64,000 nt of DNA from Streptomyces sp. ITFR-16 (GTDB lineage Bacteria; Actinomycetota; Actinomycetes; Streptomycetales; Streptomycetaceae). The DNA is taken from assembly GCF_031844705.1 (NCBI RefSeq), contig NZ_CP134609.1, forward strand, positions 4,774,001 through 4,838,000. Direction: 5' to 3'. Of the stretch, positions 15,084 to 24,086 are shown one piece after another (the stretch's first letter is position 1; each line of letters opens with the position of its first letter). A program made the position numbers and the translations under genes. Under the pieces are notes generated by a model. The model was given only the letters and a program-made list of their open reading frames with translations. It had not been told where the DNA came from and made no database searches.

Positions 15084-16637
15084 ATGACTTCCTCCGCACC
15101 TTCGCCGTCCCCGGCGGCCGCGCCGGCGGTGTCCCCGGACCCGTCGGACCGCCGCCGGTGGTTCGCGCTGGCCATCGTGATGACCGCCGCCTTCATGGAC
15201 CTGGTCGACGTCACGATCGTCAATATCGCCATCCCGAGCATCAAGCAGGACACCGGCGCCTCGTTCAGCTCGATCCAGTGGATCGTCGCGGGTTACGCGC
15301 TCGCCTTCGCCGCCGGGCTGATCACCGGCGGGCGGCTCGGTGACATCTACGGCCGCAAGCGCCTCTTCCTCATCGGGATCGGCGGCTTCACCCTCGCCTC
15401 CGCGCTCTGCGGCTTCGCCGCCAACCCGGAGATGCTGGTCGCCTCCCGCTTCCTCCAGGGCGGTACGGCGGCGCTGATGGTGCCGCAGGTGCTGTCGATC
15501 GTGCACGCCACCTTCCCCGCGCACGAGCGCGGCAAGGTCTTCGGTCTCTTCGGCGCGATCGTCGGCCTCGGCGCGGTCTCCGGGCCGCTGCTGGGCGCGC
15601 TGCTCACCGAGTGGAACATCGCCGGTCTCGAGTGGCGGCCGATCTTCCTGATCAATCTGCCGGTCGGCATCGCCGGGCTGATCCTGGGCCGCCGGTTCAT
15701 CACCGAGTCGAAGTCGCCGAAGGCGCTCCGCCTCGACCTGATCGGCGTCGTGCTGGTCACGCTGGCGATGCTGATGCTGATCTACCCGCTCACGCGCGGG
15801 CGCGAGCTGGGCTGGCCGCTGTGGGGCCATCTGTCGATGGCGGGCAGCCTCCTGGTCTTCCTGGTCCTGGTGCTGTTCGAGCGCCGGAAGGCGAGCCGGG
15901 ACGGGTCGCCGCTGGTGGAGTTGGAGCTGTTCCGGGTCCGGAGCTTCGCCGCGGGCATAGCGGTGCAGCTGACCTTCGGCGTCGGGCTCGGGATCTTCTT
16001 CCTGGTCTGGACGCTGTACATGCAGGAGGGCCTCGGCTGGAGCGCGCTGCGGGCCGGCACCACCGGCATCCCGTTCTCGATCGCCGTCTCCGCCGCCGCC
16101 GGTCTCTCCGTGCAGAAGCTGGTGCCGCGCTTCGGCCGCAAGGTGCTCCAGGTGGGTGCGCTGCTCATGGCGGCCGGACTGCTGCTCTACATCTGGGAGT
16201 CGGACCACTACGGGACGGCGATCACGTCCTGGCAGATGGTGCTGCCGCTGGTCGTCATGGGCGTCGGCATGGGGCTCATCGTGGCCCCGCTGGCCGACGC
16301 GGTGCTCTCCGAGGTGCCCAAGGAGCACTCCGGCTCGGCCTCCGGGCTGTTCAACACCGTGCAGCAGATGGGCAATGCGCTGGGGCTCGGGCTCGTCTCG
16401 GTCGTCTTTTTCGGGTCGATCAGTGACACGCTCACCCCGCCGGAGGTGGGCCCGGCGTTCGCCGACGCCTTCGAGCACTCGCTGTGGTGGGTGGTCGGCG
16501 TCCTGGCGCTGATCTCCGTGGTGATGTTCGCGCTGCCGGCGCACCCGAAGCAGCATGTGGAGGGCGGCGGCGACGAGATCGCCGACGCGGCCGATGGGCC
16601 CGCGGAGTCCGCCGGGGAGCCCGTGCTAACGCACTGA
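15084..16637 (+). CDS. MFS exporter, DHA2 family, 14 TM
   Basis: A 517-residue multidrug-type antiporter: MDLVDVTIVNIAIP in TM1, the motif-A loop GGRLGDIYGRKR, and a motif-C-like segment GAVSGPLLGALL in TM5. About 14 hydrophobic helices are visible, and the tails are polar and acidic. The ATG lacks an obvious ribosome-binding site and lies only 62 bases from the divergent regulator, consistent with a leaderless message. The WYL regulator is the probable controller; the substrate is unknown. A strong terminator follows. Confidence 0.9.
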   Translation: MTSSAPSPSPAAAPAVSPDPSDRRRWFALAIVMTAAFMDLVDVTIVNIAIPSIKQDTGASFSSIQWIVAGYALAFAAGLITGGRLGDIYGRKRLFLIGIGGFTLASALCGFAANPEMLVASRFLQGGTAALMVPQVLSIVHATFPAHERGKVFGLFGAIVGLGAVSGPLLGALLTEWNIAGLEWRPIFLINLPVGIAGLILGRRFITESKSPKALRLDLIGVVLVTLAMLMLIYPLTRGRELGWPLWGHLSMAGSLLVFLVLVLFERRKASRDGSPLVELELFRVRSFAAGIAVQLTFGVGLGIFFLVWTLYMQEGLGWSALRAGTTGIPFSIAVSAAAGLSVQKLVPRFGRKVLQVGALLMAAGLLLYIWESDHYGTAITSWQMVLPLVVMGVGMGLIVAPLADAVLSEVPKEHSGSASGLFNTVQQMGNALGLGLVSVVFFGSISDTLTPPEVGPAFADAFEHSLWWVVGVLALISVVMFALPAHPKQHVEGGGDEIADAADGPAESAGEPVLTH

Positions 16638-16652
16638 GCGGACGCGGGACGC

Positions 16653-16689
16653 GCCGGTGCCCGCACCCCGACGGGGTGCGGGCACCGGC
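16653..16689. terminator. 17-bp hairpin between MFS and DUF6227 genes
   Basis: GCCGGTGCCCGCACCCC and its exact complement flank a GAC loop. It lies between convergent genes and is one of the strongest hairpins in the window. Confidence 0.88.
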
Positions 16690-16702
16690 ATGTCCGCCCG
16701 GC

Positions 16703-17455
16703 TCAGCAGATGCGCGTACGGCTCTCCATCGCCCCGCGCGCGGTGTCCTCGTCGGCGTACACCTCGCACATGTGGCGGCCGTCCGGCGTCGCCGTGTGCT
16801 CGACCTCCCAGAGGCTCGTCTCGCTCCCGTCCAGGAGCAGGAAGGCGTGCTCGTAGAGCGTGAAGCCCGCGTCCCGGCCGTCCACGCGGCACTGCCGGCC
16901 GAAGATCTGGGTGATGTGGTGGGCGAAGGCGGCCCGCAGCAGCCGCGCGGTCTCCTCGCCGGGCACGTCCCCGTTCTCCGCGCGGCGCAGCACCCGGCGG
17001 GCGTGGTCCGCGGAATTGTCCGGGGCGTACGTCCGGGGGAGCGGGGCCGGGGGCGCGGCCATCAGGGCCGACAGGATGTCCAGATCGGCGTGCGGGGCGT
17101 CGTCCCCGAAGACCGTGCTCTCGCAGAAGCCGCCGGCCAGCCGGGCGGCGGCGAGATGGGCGTCGGTCTCGTCGTCGTACAGCTCGTGCTGCCGGGCGTC
17201 CGGCGTACCGGCCTCGCGGGGGCCGCAGTGGACCAGCTCCCACAGGGTGAACGGCGAGCCGTCGGCCAGCAGATACGTATGGCGGTAGGTCTCGCGGTGC
17301 AGGGTGGCACTGTGGTGCGAGGAGTGCAGGGAACTGCTGTGGGCGAGCGCCGAGCCGAGGCGCTCCACCGTGTGGTCGGGCAGGTCGAACGAGTTGAGAG
17401 CCCGTCGCAGGAGTCGCTCGAGGTGCTGCTCGGTTGTCTCGTACGGATCGCTCAA
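16703..17455 (-). CDS. DUF6227 family protein
   Basis: A 250-residue cytoplasmic protein of unknown role, confined to streptomycetes and relatives as far as I know. It starts SDPYETTEQHLERLLRRAL and contains two similar modules: HRETYRHTYLLADGSPFTLWELVH in the first half and YEHAFLLLDGSETSLWEVEH in the second (each quoted over its own short span), suggesting an internal duplication of a beta-rich unit ending in LWE(L/V)xH. A TTG start is chosen because GGAG lies about ten bases upstream and the longer frame adds non-conserved sequence. No membrane segment. It stands alone. Confidence 0.72.
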   Translation of the reverse strand: MSDPYETTEQHLERLLRRALNSFDLPDHTVERLGSALAHSSSLHSSHHSATLHRETYRHTYLLADGSPFTLWELVHCGPREAGTPDARQHELYDDETDAHLAAARLAGGFCESTVFGDDAPHADLDILSALMAAPPAPLPRTYAPDNSADHARRVLRRAENGDVPGEETARLLRAAFAHHITQIFGRQCRVDGRDAGFTLYEHAFLLLDGSETSLWEVEHTATPDGRHMCEVYADEDTARGAMESRTRIC

Positions 17456-17588
17456 GGTGCTGTCTCCAGGCCGTCGCCGCGTGTGACTTGGTGCGTGCTC
17501 AACGTAGTCCCTGGGCCTGACATCGTGACCGGGGTTCCGGAAAACGTACGGCACACGCAGAAGGTTCCCGCGTATGTCCCGAACTCCC

Positions 17589-18743
17589 TTACGCGGAAGG
17601 CGAGTCGGTTCCCCTGAAGTCGTCCCCCGGCGCCCCTTCCGCCCGGCCGGGCGGTCCGTAGAGATCGCTGTACGCGAGGTAGGTGCCGCCGCCCGCGCGG
17701 CCGTCGACGCCCGTGGCCGCCCGGACGGCCTTCACGATGGCCCGGGTCACGGTCTCCGCACCCGCCGTGAGCAGGTCGTTGAGCGCGATCGGGTTCGCCG
17801 GGTCCAGCGCCCGCCGGCCGGTGGCGAGCGCGAAGACGGTGTCCCCGTCGGTCAGCAGGTGCACGGGCCGGATGGCGCGCGCCAGGCCGTCGTGCGCCGT
17901 GCCCGCGAGCTTCTGCGCCTGTGCGCGGCCCAGTTCGGCGTCGGTGGCGACGACGGCGAGCGTGGTGTTGAGCGGGGGGCGCGCGTCCGCCTCGCGCGCC
18001 TGCGCCAGGCGCTGTCGCGCCGCCTCGTGGATCTCCGGCGCGGGTGCGACGGCCGGCTCGGCGCCGCCGTACTCCCCGTACAGCACGCCGGTACGGGGAT
18101 CGAGCACCGAGCCCGCCGCGTTCACCACGGCCAGCGCGGCCACGGTGATCCCGGACGGCAGCAGGACGCTCGCCGTCCCCACCCCGCCCTTGAGCCGCCC
18201 GGCCACCGCGCCCGTACCCGCGCCGACGCACCCCTCGGGGACCGCCGCGCCCTCCTCCCGGCGCGCGGCGTCCTCCACCGCCGCCCGGCCGGTCGCGGCG
18301 TCGGGCCGGGCGCCCCAGTCGCCGCCGCGCCCCAGGTCGAAGAGGCAGGCGGCGGGCACCACCGGGACGACCTGGTGCGGATCGGCGCCGACCCGCACCC
18401 CGCGCCCCCGCTCCTCCAGCCAGGCCATCACCCCGGACGCCGCGTCCAGGCCGAACGCGCTGCCGCCGGTGAGGACCACCGCGTCGATGCGCTGCACCAG
18501 ATTGCGCGGGTCGAGCGCGTCCGTCTCCCGGGTGCCCGGACCGCCGCCGCGCACATCGACGGCCGCGACCACGCCGCCCTCGGGCGCGAGCACCACGGTG
18601 GTGCCGCTCAGCGCACCCCCGCCCGGCAGCCGCGCATGGCCGACGCGCAGCCCGGCGACATCGGTGAGCGCGTCCCTGCGGTGCGGCTGCGGGGCGGCCG
18701 GGGACGACGGGGACGGGTCCATGGGCTCCTGGGCGGTCATCAT
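17589..18743 (-). CDS. P1 (DmpA/S58-type) peptidase family protein
   Basis: A 384-residue member of the DmpA/L-aminopeptidase family, which are autoprocessed Ntn-fold enzymes. Typical segments: DVAGLRVGHA near the N-terminus, LTGGSAFGLDAASGVM (about 95-110), GCVGAGTGAVAGRLKGG (about 170-186), and LNTTLAVVATDA, where N259-T260-T261 align with the site of self-cleavage and the new N-terminal nucleophile. The members either cleave D- or beta-amino-acid peptides or act as uncharacterised hydrolases. The start ATG has AGGAG six bases upstream. Single gene, divergent from the redox operon to its right. Confidence 0.83.
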   Translation of the reverse strand: MMTAQEPMDPSPSSPAAPQPHRRDALTDVAGLRVGHARLPGGGALSGTTVVLAPEGGVVAAVDVRGGGPGTRETDALDPRNLVQRIDAVVLTGGSAFGLDAASGVMAWLEERGRGVRVGADPHQVVPVVPAACLFDLGRGGDWGARPDAATGRAAVEDAARREEGAAVPEGCVGAGTGAVAGRLKGGVGTASVLLPSGITVAALAVVNAAGSVLDPRTGVLYGEYGGAEPAVAPAPEIHEAARQRLAQAREADARPPLNTTLAVVATDAELGRAQAQKLAGTAHDGLARAIRPVHLLTDGDTVFALATGRRALDPANPIALNDLLTAGAETVTRAIVKAVRAATGVDGRAGGGTYLAYSDLYGPPGRAEGAPGDDFRGTDSPSA

Positions 18744-18916
18744 CCGGGCTCCTCGTGGCGCGGTCGCTGATAGGGCGGCGTGCAGGGTGAACGTACCGGC
18801 GGGGAGCGGGAACCTCCGCCCGCACGGTCCGTACGGGCGGCCCCGGACCGCGACGCGCTCACCCCGTAAGGCCGCAAAACAGGACCAACAACCTCATACA
18901 GTCCAACGGTGACGGG

Positions 18917-19993
18917 GTGACCGAGCCACCAGAAGCCTCCGCCCCCGCCGGGGCCCCCGCCGCCGTCCCCCGGTCCGCCACCGCGCGCGCGACCGCCGCG
19001 GGCGTGATCGTCTCCCTCCTGCTGATCGTGGCGATCGTGCTCGGCAGCAGGTTCCTGGAGAACTTCGACTCCGCGCTCCTGCCGTACGCCGTGGCCACGG
19101 TCTTCCTCGCCTTCGGCGTCGCCTACCGGTACACCGTCTGGGTCTCCGCGCCCGGGGCCCGGCGGCTGTTCAGGAAGGGCTGGGGGAGCCTCTTCTCGGT
19201 CGACAACTTCCGCCGCGCCCCCACCGCCCTGCCCAAGATGATCGCCACCTATCTCGGCTTCCAGAAACTCCTGGGTGCCCGTTCGCACGCCCGCTGGGCC
19301 GCCCACCAGCTGATCTTCTGGGGCTGCATCCTCGCCTCCCTGATCACCTTCCCGCTGACCTGGGGCTGGTTCACCTTCACCTCGGGCAGCGGCACGGGAC
19401 CCGGCTACGAGATGCGTATCTGGGGCTTCAAGATCATCGGTTTCGACTCCCTGAACATCCTCGGCTGGCTGATGTTCCACGGCCTGGACATCGCCGCCGT
19501 CCTCGTCATCCCCGGCGCCTCCTACTTCCTGTGGCGCCGGATGAAGGACCGCGGCGCCATCACCGGCCAGCGCTTCGCCTACGACCTGGTGCCGCTGATC
19601 GCACTGATCGTCATCTCCGTCACCGGGCTGCTGCTCACCTTCTCCTCGATCTTCCTGCACGGCGGCGGCTACGAGTTCCTGGCGATCCTCCACATGGTGT
19701 CGGTCGTCTTCACCCTCATCTACATCCCCTTCGGGAAGTTCTTCCACATCGTCCAGCGGCCCGCCGCCGTCGGCATGCAGCTGTTCAAGTACACCGGCCG
19801 GCAGGACCAGGAGGTCTTCAGCTGCCGCCGCTGCGAGGAGCCCATCGACACCGCTCCGTACGTCGACAACCTCCGCGGCACCATGCGCGACCTCGGCCTC
19901 GGCTTCGACGCCTGGTCCGAGTACTGCCCGCGCTGCAAGCGGGTGCTGCGCGGCAGCGCCTATCTCTCCCAGGTGAAGAAGGGCTTCAAGTGA
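18917..19993 (+). CDS. cytochrome-b/NarI-like membrane subunit with C-terminal CxxC pair
   Basis: A 358-residue membrane protein, first gene of the redox operon. About six hydrophobic helices are visible (around 29-48, 55-76, 128-155, 178-203, 222-249, 257-280). Several carry histidines suited to haem ligation (WAAHQ, LMFHGLD, FLHGGGYEFLAILH, KFFHIVQ), as in NarI or heterodisulfide-reductase membrane subunits. The soluble C-terminus has SCRRCEEP and, about 40 residues on, YCPRCKR, a likely zinc or iron site. It would exchange electrons between the menaquinone pool and the catalytic subunits. Automated annotation may mislabel it as an MFS transporter. The GTG start has only a weak ribosome-binding site. 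The last codon overlaps the next GTG start (GTGA). Confidence 0.75.
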   Translation: MTEPPEASAPAGAPAAVPRSATARATAAGVIVSLLLIVAIVLGSRFLENFDSALLPYAVATVFLAFGVAYRYTVWVSAPGARRLFRKGWGSLFSVDNFRRAPTALPKMIATYLGFQKLLGARSHARWAAHQLIFWGCILASLITFPLTWGWFTFTSGSGTGPGYEMRIWGFKIIGFDSLNILGWLMFHGLDIAAVLVIPGASYFLWRRMKDRGAITGQRFAYDLVPLIALIVISVTGLLLTFSSIFLHGGGYEFLAILHMVSVVFTLIYIPFGKFFHIVQRPAAVGMQLFKYTGRQDQEVFSCRRCEEPIDTAPYVDNLRGTMRDLGLGFDAWSEYCPRCKRVLRGSAYLSQVKKGFK

Positions 19994-22314
19994 CCGCGGA
20001 CCCCCGCGCGGCCGACCCCCGTGCCGTCGTGCCCCTCGACCCCTCCCTCGCCCCGCCGGGCACCCGCGCCTTCCGCGACGCGGGCGGCATCCCCGCCGAC
20101 CGCTGGCGCGCCGACCAGGACGGCGAGACGCTGGTCCCCACCCACTGCTGCTTCTGCGGGGTGCAGTGCGGGATGTATCTGCGCGTCGACCGGGGCGGCA
20201 AGGTCTTCGGCGTCGAACCCCGCAACCACGACATCAACCGGATGCGCCTGTGCCCCAAGGGCATCAACGCCTATCAGCAGGTCAACCACCCCGACCGGCT
20301 CACCGCCCCGCTGATGCGCCGCTCCCGCGACGAGGAGTTCCGTGAGGTCTCCTGGGACGAGGCACTCGACTTCACCGTCGCCGAGATCAGGCGCATCCAG
20401 CAGACGTACGGCAACGACGCCTTCGGGCTGCTCGGCGGGGCCAGCCTGTTCTCCGAGAAGACCTATCTGGTCGGCAAGTTCGCCCGGGTCGCCCTCAAGT
20501 CCCGGCACGTCGACTACAACGGCCGGCTCTGCATGGTCAGCGCGGCCGGCGCCAACAAGCTCGCCTTCGGCATCGACCGGGCCGGCAACCCCTTCTCCGA
20601 CATCCTGCTCACCGACTGCCTGCTGATCGCCGGCTCCAACGTCGGCGAGTGCTTCCCCGTCATGACCCAGTACGTGTGGGGCGCCCGGGACCGGGGGGCG
20701 AGCCTGATCGTCATCGACCCGCGCGAGACCGCCATCGCCCGGACCGCCGACATCCATGTCGCCCTCAAGCCCGGCACCGACGCGGCGTTCTTCAACTCCG
20801 TCCTGCACGTCGTCGTCGAGGAGGGCCTCACCGACGAGGCCTACCTCGCCGCCCACGCCACCGGCTGGGAGGAGGTGAAGGCCAAGGCCGCCGAGTACCC
20901 GCCGTCCCGGGCCGCCGAGATCTGCGGCATCCCCGCCGAACAGATCGTCCAGGTCGCCCGCACCTTCGCCCGCGCCCCCAAGGCCATGGCCTGGCACGCC
21001 CGGGGCATCGAGCACCACTCGCAGGGCGTCGAGAACAGCCTCACCGTGATCAACCTCTGCACCGCCACCGGCCACATCGGCAAGCCCGGCGCCGGCTACG
21101 GCACCATCACCGGCCAGGGCAACGGCCAGGGCGGTCGCGAACACGGCCAGAAGTCCGACCTCCTCCCCGGCGGCCGCTCGATCATGAACGAGGAGCACCG
21201 CCGGCAGATCTGCGAGATCTGGGGCATCGAGGAGTCCGAACTCCCGCCCGCCGGAACCTCGATGATGGAAATGGTCTGGCAGATGCAGCGCCGCGAGATC
21301 CGCGGCCTGATCGGCATCTGCAACAACCCCTTCGTCTCCCTGCCCAACTACAAGGTGGTCAAGGAGGGGTACGACACCACGGAGTTCCACGCCCAATTCG
21401 ACTTCTTCCTTTCCGAGACCGCCGCCAACGCGCATGTCGTCTTCCCCGTCACCACCTGGGCCGAGGACGAAGGCGTGATGGCCAACGCCGAGGCCCGGGT
21501 GGTCAAGCACAACAAGGCCCAGGACCCGCCCCCCGGCGTACGGACCGACACCTGGGTCATGTGCGAGCTGGCCAGACGCCTGGGCGCGGGCGACAAATTC
21601 GCCTTCGCCGACTCCCGGGCGGTCTTCGACGAGCTGCGGATCGCCTCCGCAGGCACCGTCAACGACTACTACGGCATCACCTACGAACGGCTGGAGGAGA
21701 CCGGCGGCATCGCCTGGCCCTGCCCCTCCACCGACCACCCCGGCACCCCCCGCCTCTTCGAGGACGGCCGGACCTACCACCCCGACGGCAAGATCCACCT
21801 CCAGGTCGTCGACTGGCACCTGCCCATGGACCCGTACGACGACGACCACCCCATGTCCCTCACCACCGGCCGTACCGTCGCGCACTTCCTCTCCGGCAAC
21901 CAGACCCGCCGCCTGGGCGCCCTAGTCGAACAGACCCCGCGCCCCTGGGCCGAGGTCCACCCCTCCCACGGCTTCCGCAACGGTGAACCGGTCCGCGTCG
22001 TCACCCGGCGCGGCAGCGAGGTCTTCCCCGCCCTGGTCACCGAGGCGATCCGCCCCGACACCGTCTTCGTCCCGTACCACTGGCCGTACCCCACGGCGGC
22101 CAACGCGCTGACCATCGACGCCCTGGACCCCCGCTCCAAGATCCCCGAGTACAAGGTGTGCGCCTGCCGCATCGAGCACGCCGAGGCGATCGACGAGGTC
22201 CCCGCACCCCCGGTCGCGCCGGGACATGTCGCCTACCCCGAGACCCAGGTCTCCCGCACCGACCCGCTGCCGCCCACCTCGCCGCAGGGCCGCGGCACCT
22301 CGGAGAGGAGCTGA
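19990..22314 (+). CDS. molybdopterin oxidoreductase catalytic subunit (NasA/FdhF-like)
   Basis: A 774-residue member of the DMSO-reductase family. An N-terminal 4Fe-4S site is formed by Cys53, Cys56, Cys60 and Cys88 (CCFCGVQC ... CPKG), with the electron-relay Lys90. The probable molybdenum ligand is Cys181 in NGRLCMVSAA, closer to assimilatory nitrate reductases than to selenocysteine formate dehydrogenases. The GTGQGNGQGGREHGQKSD-like stretch and the C-terminal MopB-binding domain (TTGRTVAHFLSGNQTRR) bind bis-MGD. There is no Tat signal, so it faces the cytoplasm. The GTG start overlaps the upstream stop by four bases. The substrate (nitrate, formate or other) is not settled by sequence. 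Its bis-MGD cofactor would come from the Moco pathway, of which moaC and mog lie about 14 kb away. Confidence 0.85.
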   Translation: MTADPRAADPRAVVPLDPSLAPPGTRAFRDAGGIPADRWRADQDGETLVPTHCCFCGVQCGMYLRVDRGGKVFGVEPRNHDINRMRLCPKGINAYQQVNHPDRLTAPLMRRSRDEEFREVSWDEALDFTVAEIRRIQQTYGNDAFGLLGGASLFSEKTYLVGKFARVALKSRHVDYNGRLCMVSAAGANKLAFGIDRAGNPFSDILLTDCLLIAGSNVGECFPVMTQYVWGARDRGASLIVIDPRETAIARTADIHVALKPGTDAAFFNSVLHVVVEEGLTDEAYLAAHATGWEEVKAKAAEYPPSRAAEICGIPAEQIVQVARTFARAPKAMAWHARGIEHHSQGVENSLTVINLCTATGHIGKPGAGYGTITGQGNGQGGREHGQKSDLLPGGRSIMNEEHRRQICEIWGIEESELPPAGTSMMEMVWQMQRREIRGLIGICNNPFVSLPNYKVVKEGYDTTEFHAQFDFFLSETAANAHVVFPVTTWAEDEGVMANAEARVVKHNKAQDPPPGVRTDTWVMCELARRLGAGDKFAFADSRAVFDELRIASAGTVNDYYGITYERLEETGGIAWPCPSTDHPGTPRLFEDGRTYHPDGKIHLQVVDWHLPMDPYDDDHPMSLTTGRTVAHFLSGNQTRRLGALVEQTPRPWAEVHPSHGFRNGEPVRVVTRRGSEVFPALVTEAIRPDTVFVPYHWPYPTAANALTIDALDPRSKIPEYKVCACRIEHAEAIDEVPAPPVAPGHVAYPETQVSRTDPLPPTSPQGRGTSERS

Positions 22315-22321
22315 TGCCCGC

Positions 22322-22925
22322 ATGATGGGCAGAACGATCTTTATCGACCCGGGGCGCTGCATCGGCTGCCAGGCCTGTGTCTCCGCCTGCCGCGAATGCG
22401 ACTCGCACCGGGGCAAGTCGATGATCCACCTCGACTACACCGACGAGGGCCAGTCCGTCGCCTCCCTTCCCACGGTCTGCATGCACTGCGAGGACCCCGT
22501 CGCACCCTGCGCCGAGGTGTGTCCCGCCGACGCGATCCTGGTGACCGCCGACGGTGTGGTGCAGCAGGCCGACACCACCCGCTGCATCGGCTGCGCCAAC
22601 TGCGTCAATGCCTGTCCCTTCGGCGTCCCGAAGATCGACCTCCAGGCGAAGCTGCAGATGAAGTGCAACCTCTGCTACGACCGCACCGCCTACGGCCTCG
22701 CCCCCATGTGCGCCACGGTCTGCCCGACCGGAGCGCTCTTCTACGGAACGGTCGAGGAGCTCCAGGCCGAGCGCCCCGGCGTCCAGGTCGCCGACACCTT
22801 CGTCTTCGGCGAGAGCGAGGTCCGCACCGGCGTGGCCATGGTCGTCCCCGTACGACCGGGTCCAGTGGCCGGTCCCCGGCGGCCTGCCCGTCGTGGAGAT
22901 CAACGGGAAGGACGTCCGCCGATGA
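22322..22925 (+). CDS. four-cluster ferredoxin subunit (HycB/NrfC-like), frameshifted near its end
   Basis: The product begins MMGRTIFIDPGRCIGCQAC and carries four cysteine groups (CIGCQACVSAC; CMHC...CAEVC; CIGCANCVNAC; CNLC...CATVC), enough for four 4Fe-4S clusters, as in the electron-transfer subunits of molybdoenzymes. It should wire the molybdopterin subunit to the membrane subunit. At a run of four C (22846-22849) the frame appears to gain one base. With three C the frame would continue YDRVQWPVPGGLPVVEING to a TGA at 22923-22925 that overlaps the Rieske ATG as ATGA. As written, the frame instead runs on into the Rieske protein. Coordinates given are for the corrected gene. The ATG has GGAG upstream. 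Confidence 0.8.
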
Positions 22926-23659
22926 GCGTCACCGACCAGCCGCCCTCCCCGCCGCCTCCGGGCGACCCGCGCGAGGCCCTGCACGACCGGATCGCGGCCG
23001 ACTCCCTCACCACCCGCCGCGACTACCTGCGGATCGTCGCCACCGTCTCCGGCGGACTCGCCGTCGGGGGGCTCGGCGTCGCCGGTGGCATCCTGCCGCG
23101 CCACGGCGACCCCGAGGACGCCGAGGCACCCGCCCCCAAGAAGGTCAGCGGCCAGCTGCTGCCCGGCGAGTCCGTCTCCTTCCGCTACCCGGACGAGGAG
23201 GACCGCGCGGTCGCCGTCCGGCTCAACGACGGCACCCTCGTCGGCTACTCCGCGATCTGCACCCATCTCGCCTGTGCCGTCCTGTGGCGGAAGGACCGGG
23301 GCTCGGAGGGGGAGCTGTACTGCCCCTGCCACGAGGGCGTCTTCGACGCCCGCACCGGTGAGGTCACCGCGGGGCCGCCGCCGCGCGGGCTGCCCAAGGT
23401 GGTGCTCACCGAGCAGGCCGACGGGAGCGTCTGGGCGGTCGGCACCACCCGCTCCGGCGAGAGCATCGAGCACGGACTGTGCCGGCAGCTCGGCGACGAC
23501 CGCCCGGATCTCGCGGCCCGGATCGGCTGCCCCGGCGTACGCGGCGGCGCGGAGGCCCCCTCGGCCGGGGCCGGTTCCGCTTCCAGGGCCGCATCGGGGG
23601 CCGGACCTGCCCCGGGCGCCGGGTCCCGGACCGAGCCGGCCCCCGGGGGGCGGGCATGA
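22922..23659 (+). CDS. Tat-exported Rieske 2Fe-2S protein
   Basis: About 245 residues. A twin-arginine signal or membrane anchor (TTRRDYLRIVATVSGG followed by a glycine-rich hydrophobic stretch) lies at about residues 35-65. The Rieske cluster motifs are CTHLAC and CPCHEG, separated by about 17 residues, with two Cys and two His ligands. The C-terminal 40 residues are Ala/Pro/Gly-rich and probably disordered. It would sit on the outer face of the membrane and pass electrons to or from the quinone site of the membrane subunit. In the sequence as given it is in frame with the ferredoxin gene upstream because of the apparent extra C there; its own ATG is retained. The next gene overlaps by ATGA. 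Confidence 0.82.
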   Translation: MSVTDQPPSPPPPGDPREALHDRIAADSLTTRRDYLRIVATVSGGLAVGGLGVAGGILPRHGDPEDAEAPAPKKVSGQLLPGESVSFRYPDEEDRAVAVRLNDGTLVGYSAICTHLACAVLWRKDRGSEGELYCPCHEGVFDARTGEVTAGPPPRGLPKVVLTEQADGSVWAVGTTRSGESIEHGLCRQLGDDRPDLAARIGCPGVRGGAEAPSAGAGSASRAASGAGPAPGAGSRTEPAPGGRA

Positions 23660-24036
23660 GCGACGACGCCCAGCAGCCGCCCGTCCCGCACTACCCCGAG
23701 TACCACCCGGGCAGCGCGCGCCCCGAGCTCAACCGGCCGGTCCACGAGCGCTACCCGCAGATCCGGCCCACCAGCGGCTACGGCGACCCCCGCGTCCGCC
23801 ACACCGGCCCGGGGCCCGGCGCCGGCACCGACCAGGAGCCGGAGCGGTCCTCCAAGCTCACGGCCCGGCTGACGCTGGCCATGACCGTCGTCATCGGGCA
23901 GCTGTGGGGCCTGACCGTGATCATCGACGAATGGATGGAGGGCAACTCCGGCACCGCGTGGTGGGGAGCCGGATTCCTGTGTCTGTCGTTCCTCGTCGTG
24001 CTCGGGCTCTGGCGGATCGACCCCAAGGACCGCTGA
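23656..24036 (+). CDS. small two-helix membrane protein of the redox operon
   Basis: 126 residues: a Pro/Tyr-rich polar N-terminal half (to about residue 70), then two hydrophobic helices (about 72-92 and 100-118) and a short basic tail RIDPKDR. There are no cofactor ligands. The ATGA overlap with the Rieske gene shows translational coupling, so it is likely an accessory or assembly subunit of the same complex. No family is recognised. It is the last gene of the tightly overlapping cluster. Confidence 0.75.
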   Translation: MSDDAQQPPVPHYPEYHPGSARPELNRPVHERYPQIRPTSGYGDPRVRHTGPGPGAGTDQEPERSSKLTARLTLAMTVVIGQLWGLTVIIDEWMEGNSGTAWWGAGFLCLSFLVVLGLWRIDPKDR

Positions 24037-24086
24037 CCGCGTCCGCCGCGCGTCCCCGCCCCGGCGGGCGGCCGTACCCTGGAGGC

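Noticed and set aside
18917..19993. MFS transporter identity for the first gene of the redox operon
   Set aside because: Only about six helices, no motif A, several helix histidines and a metal-binding tail. The operon context fits a cytochrome-b-like subunit.
22841..22925. Programmed ribosomal frameshift joining ferredoxin and Rieske proteins
   Set aside because: As written, no shift is needed to make the fusion; the zero frame already reads through. There is no heptameric slippery site or downstream pseudoknot that I can support, so an indel is simpler.
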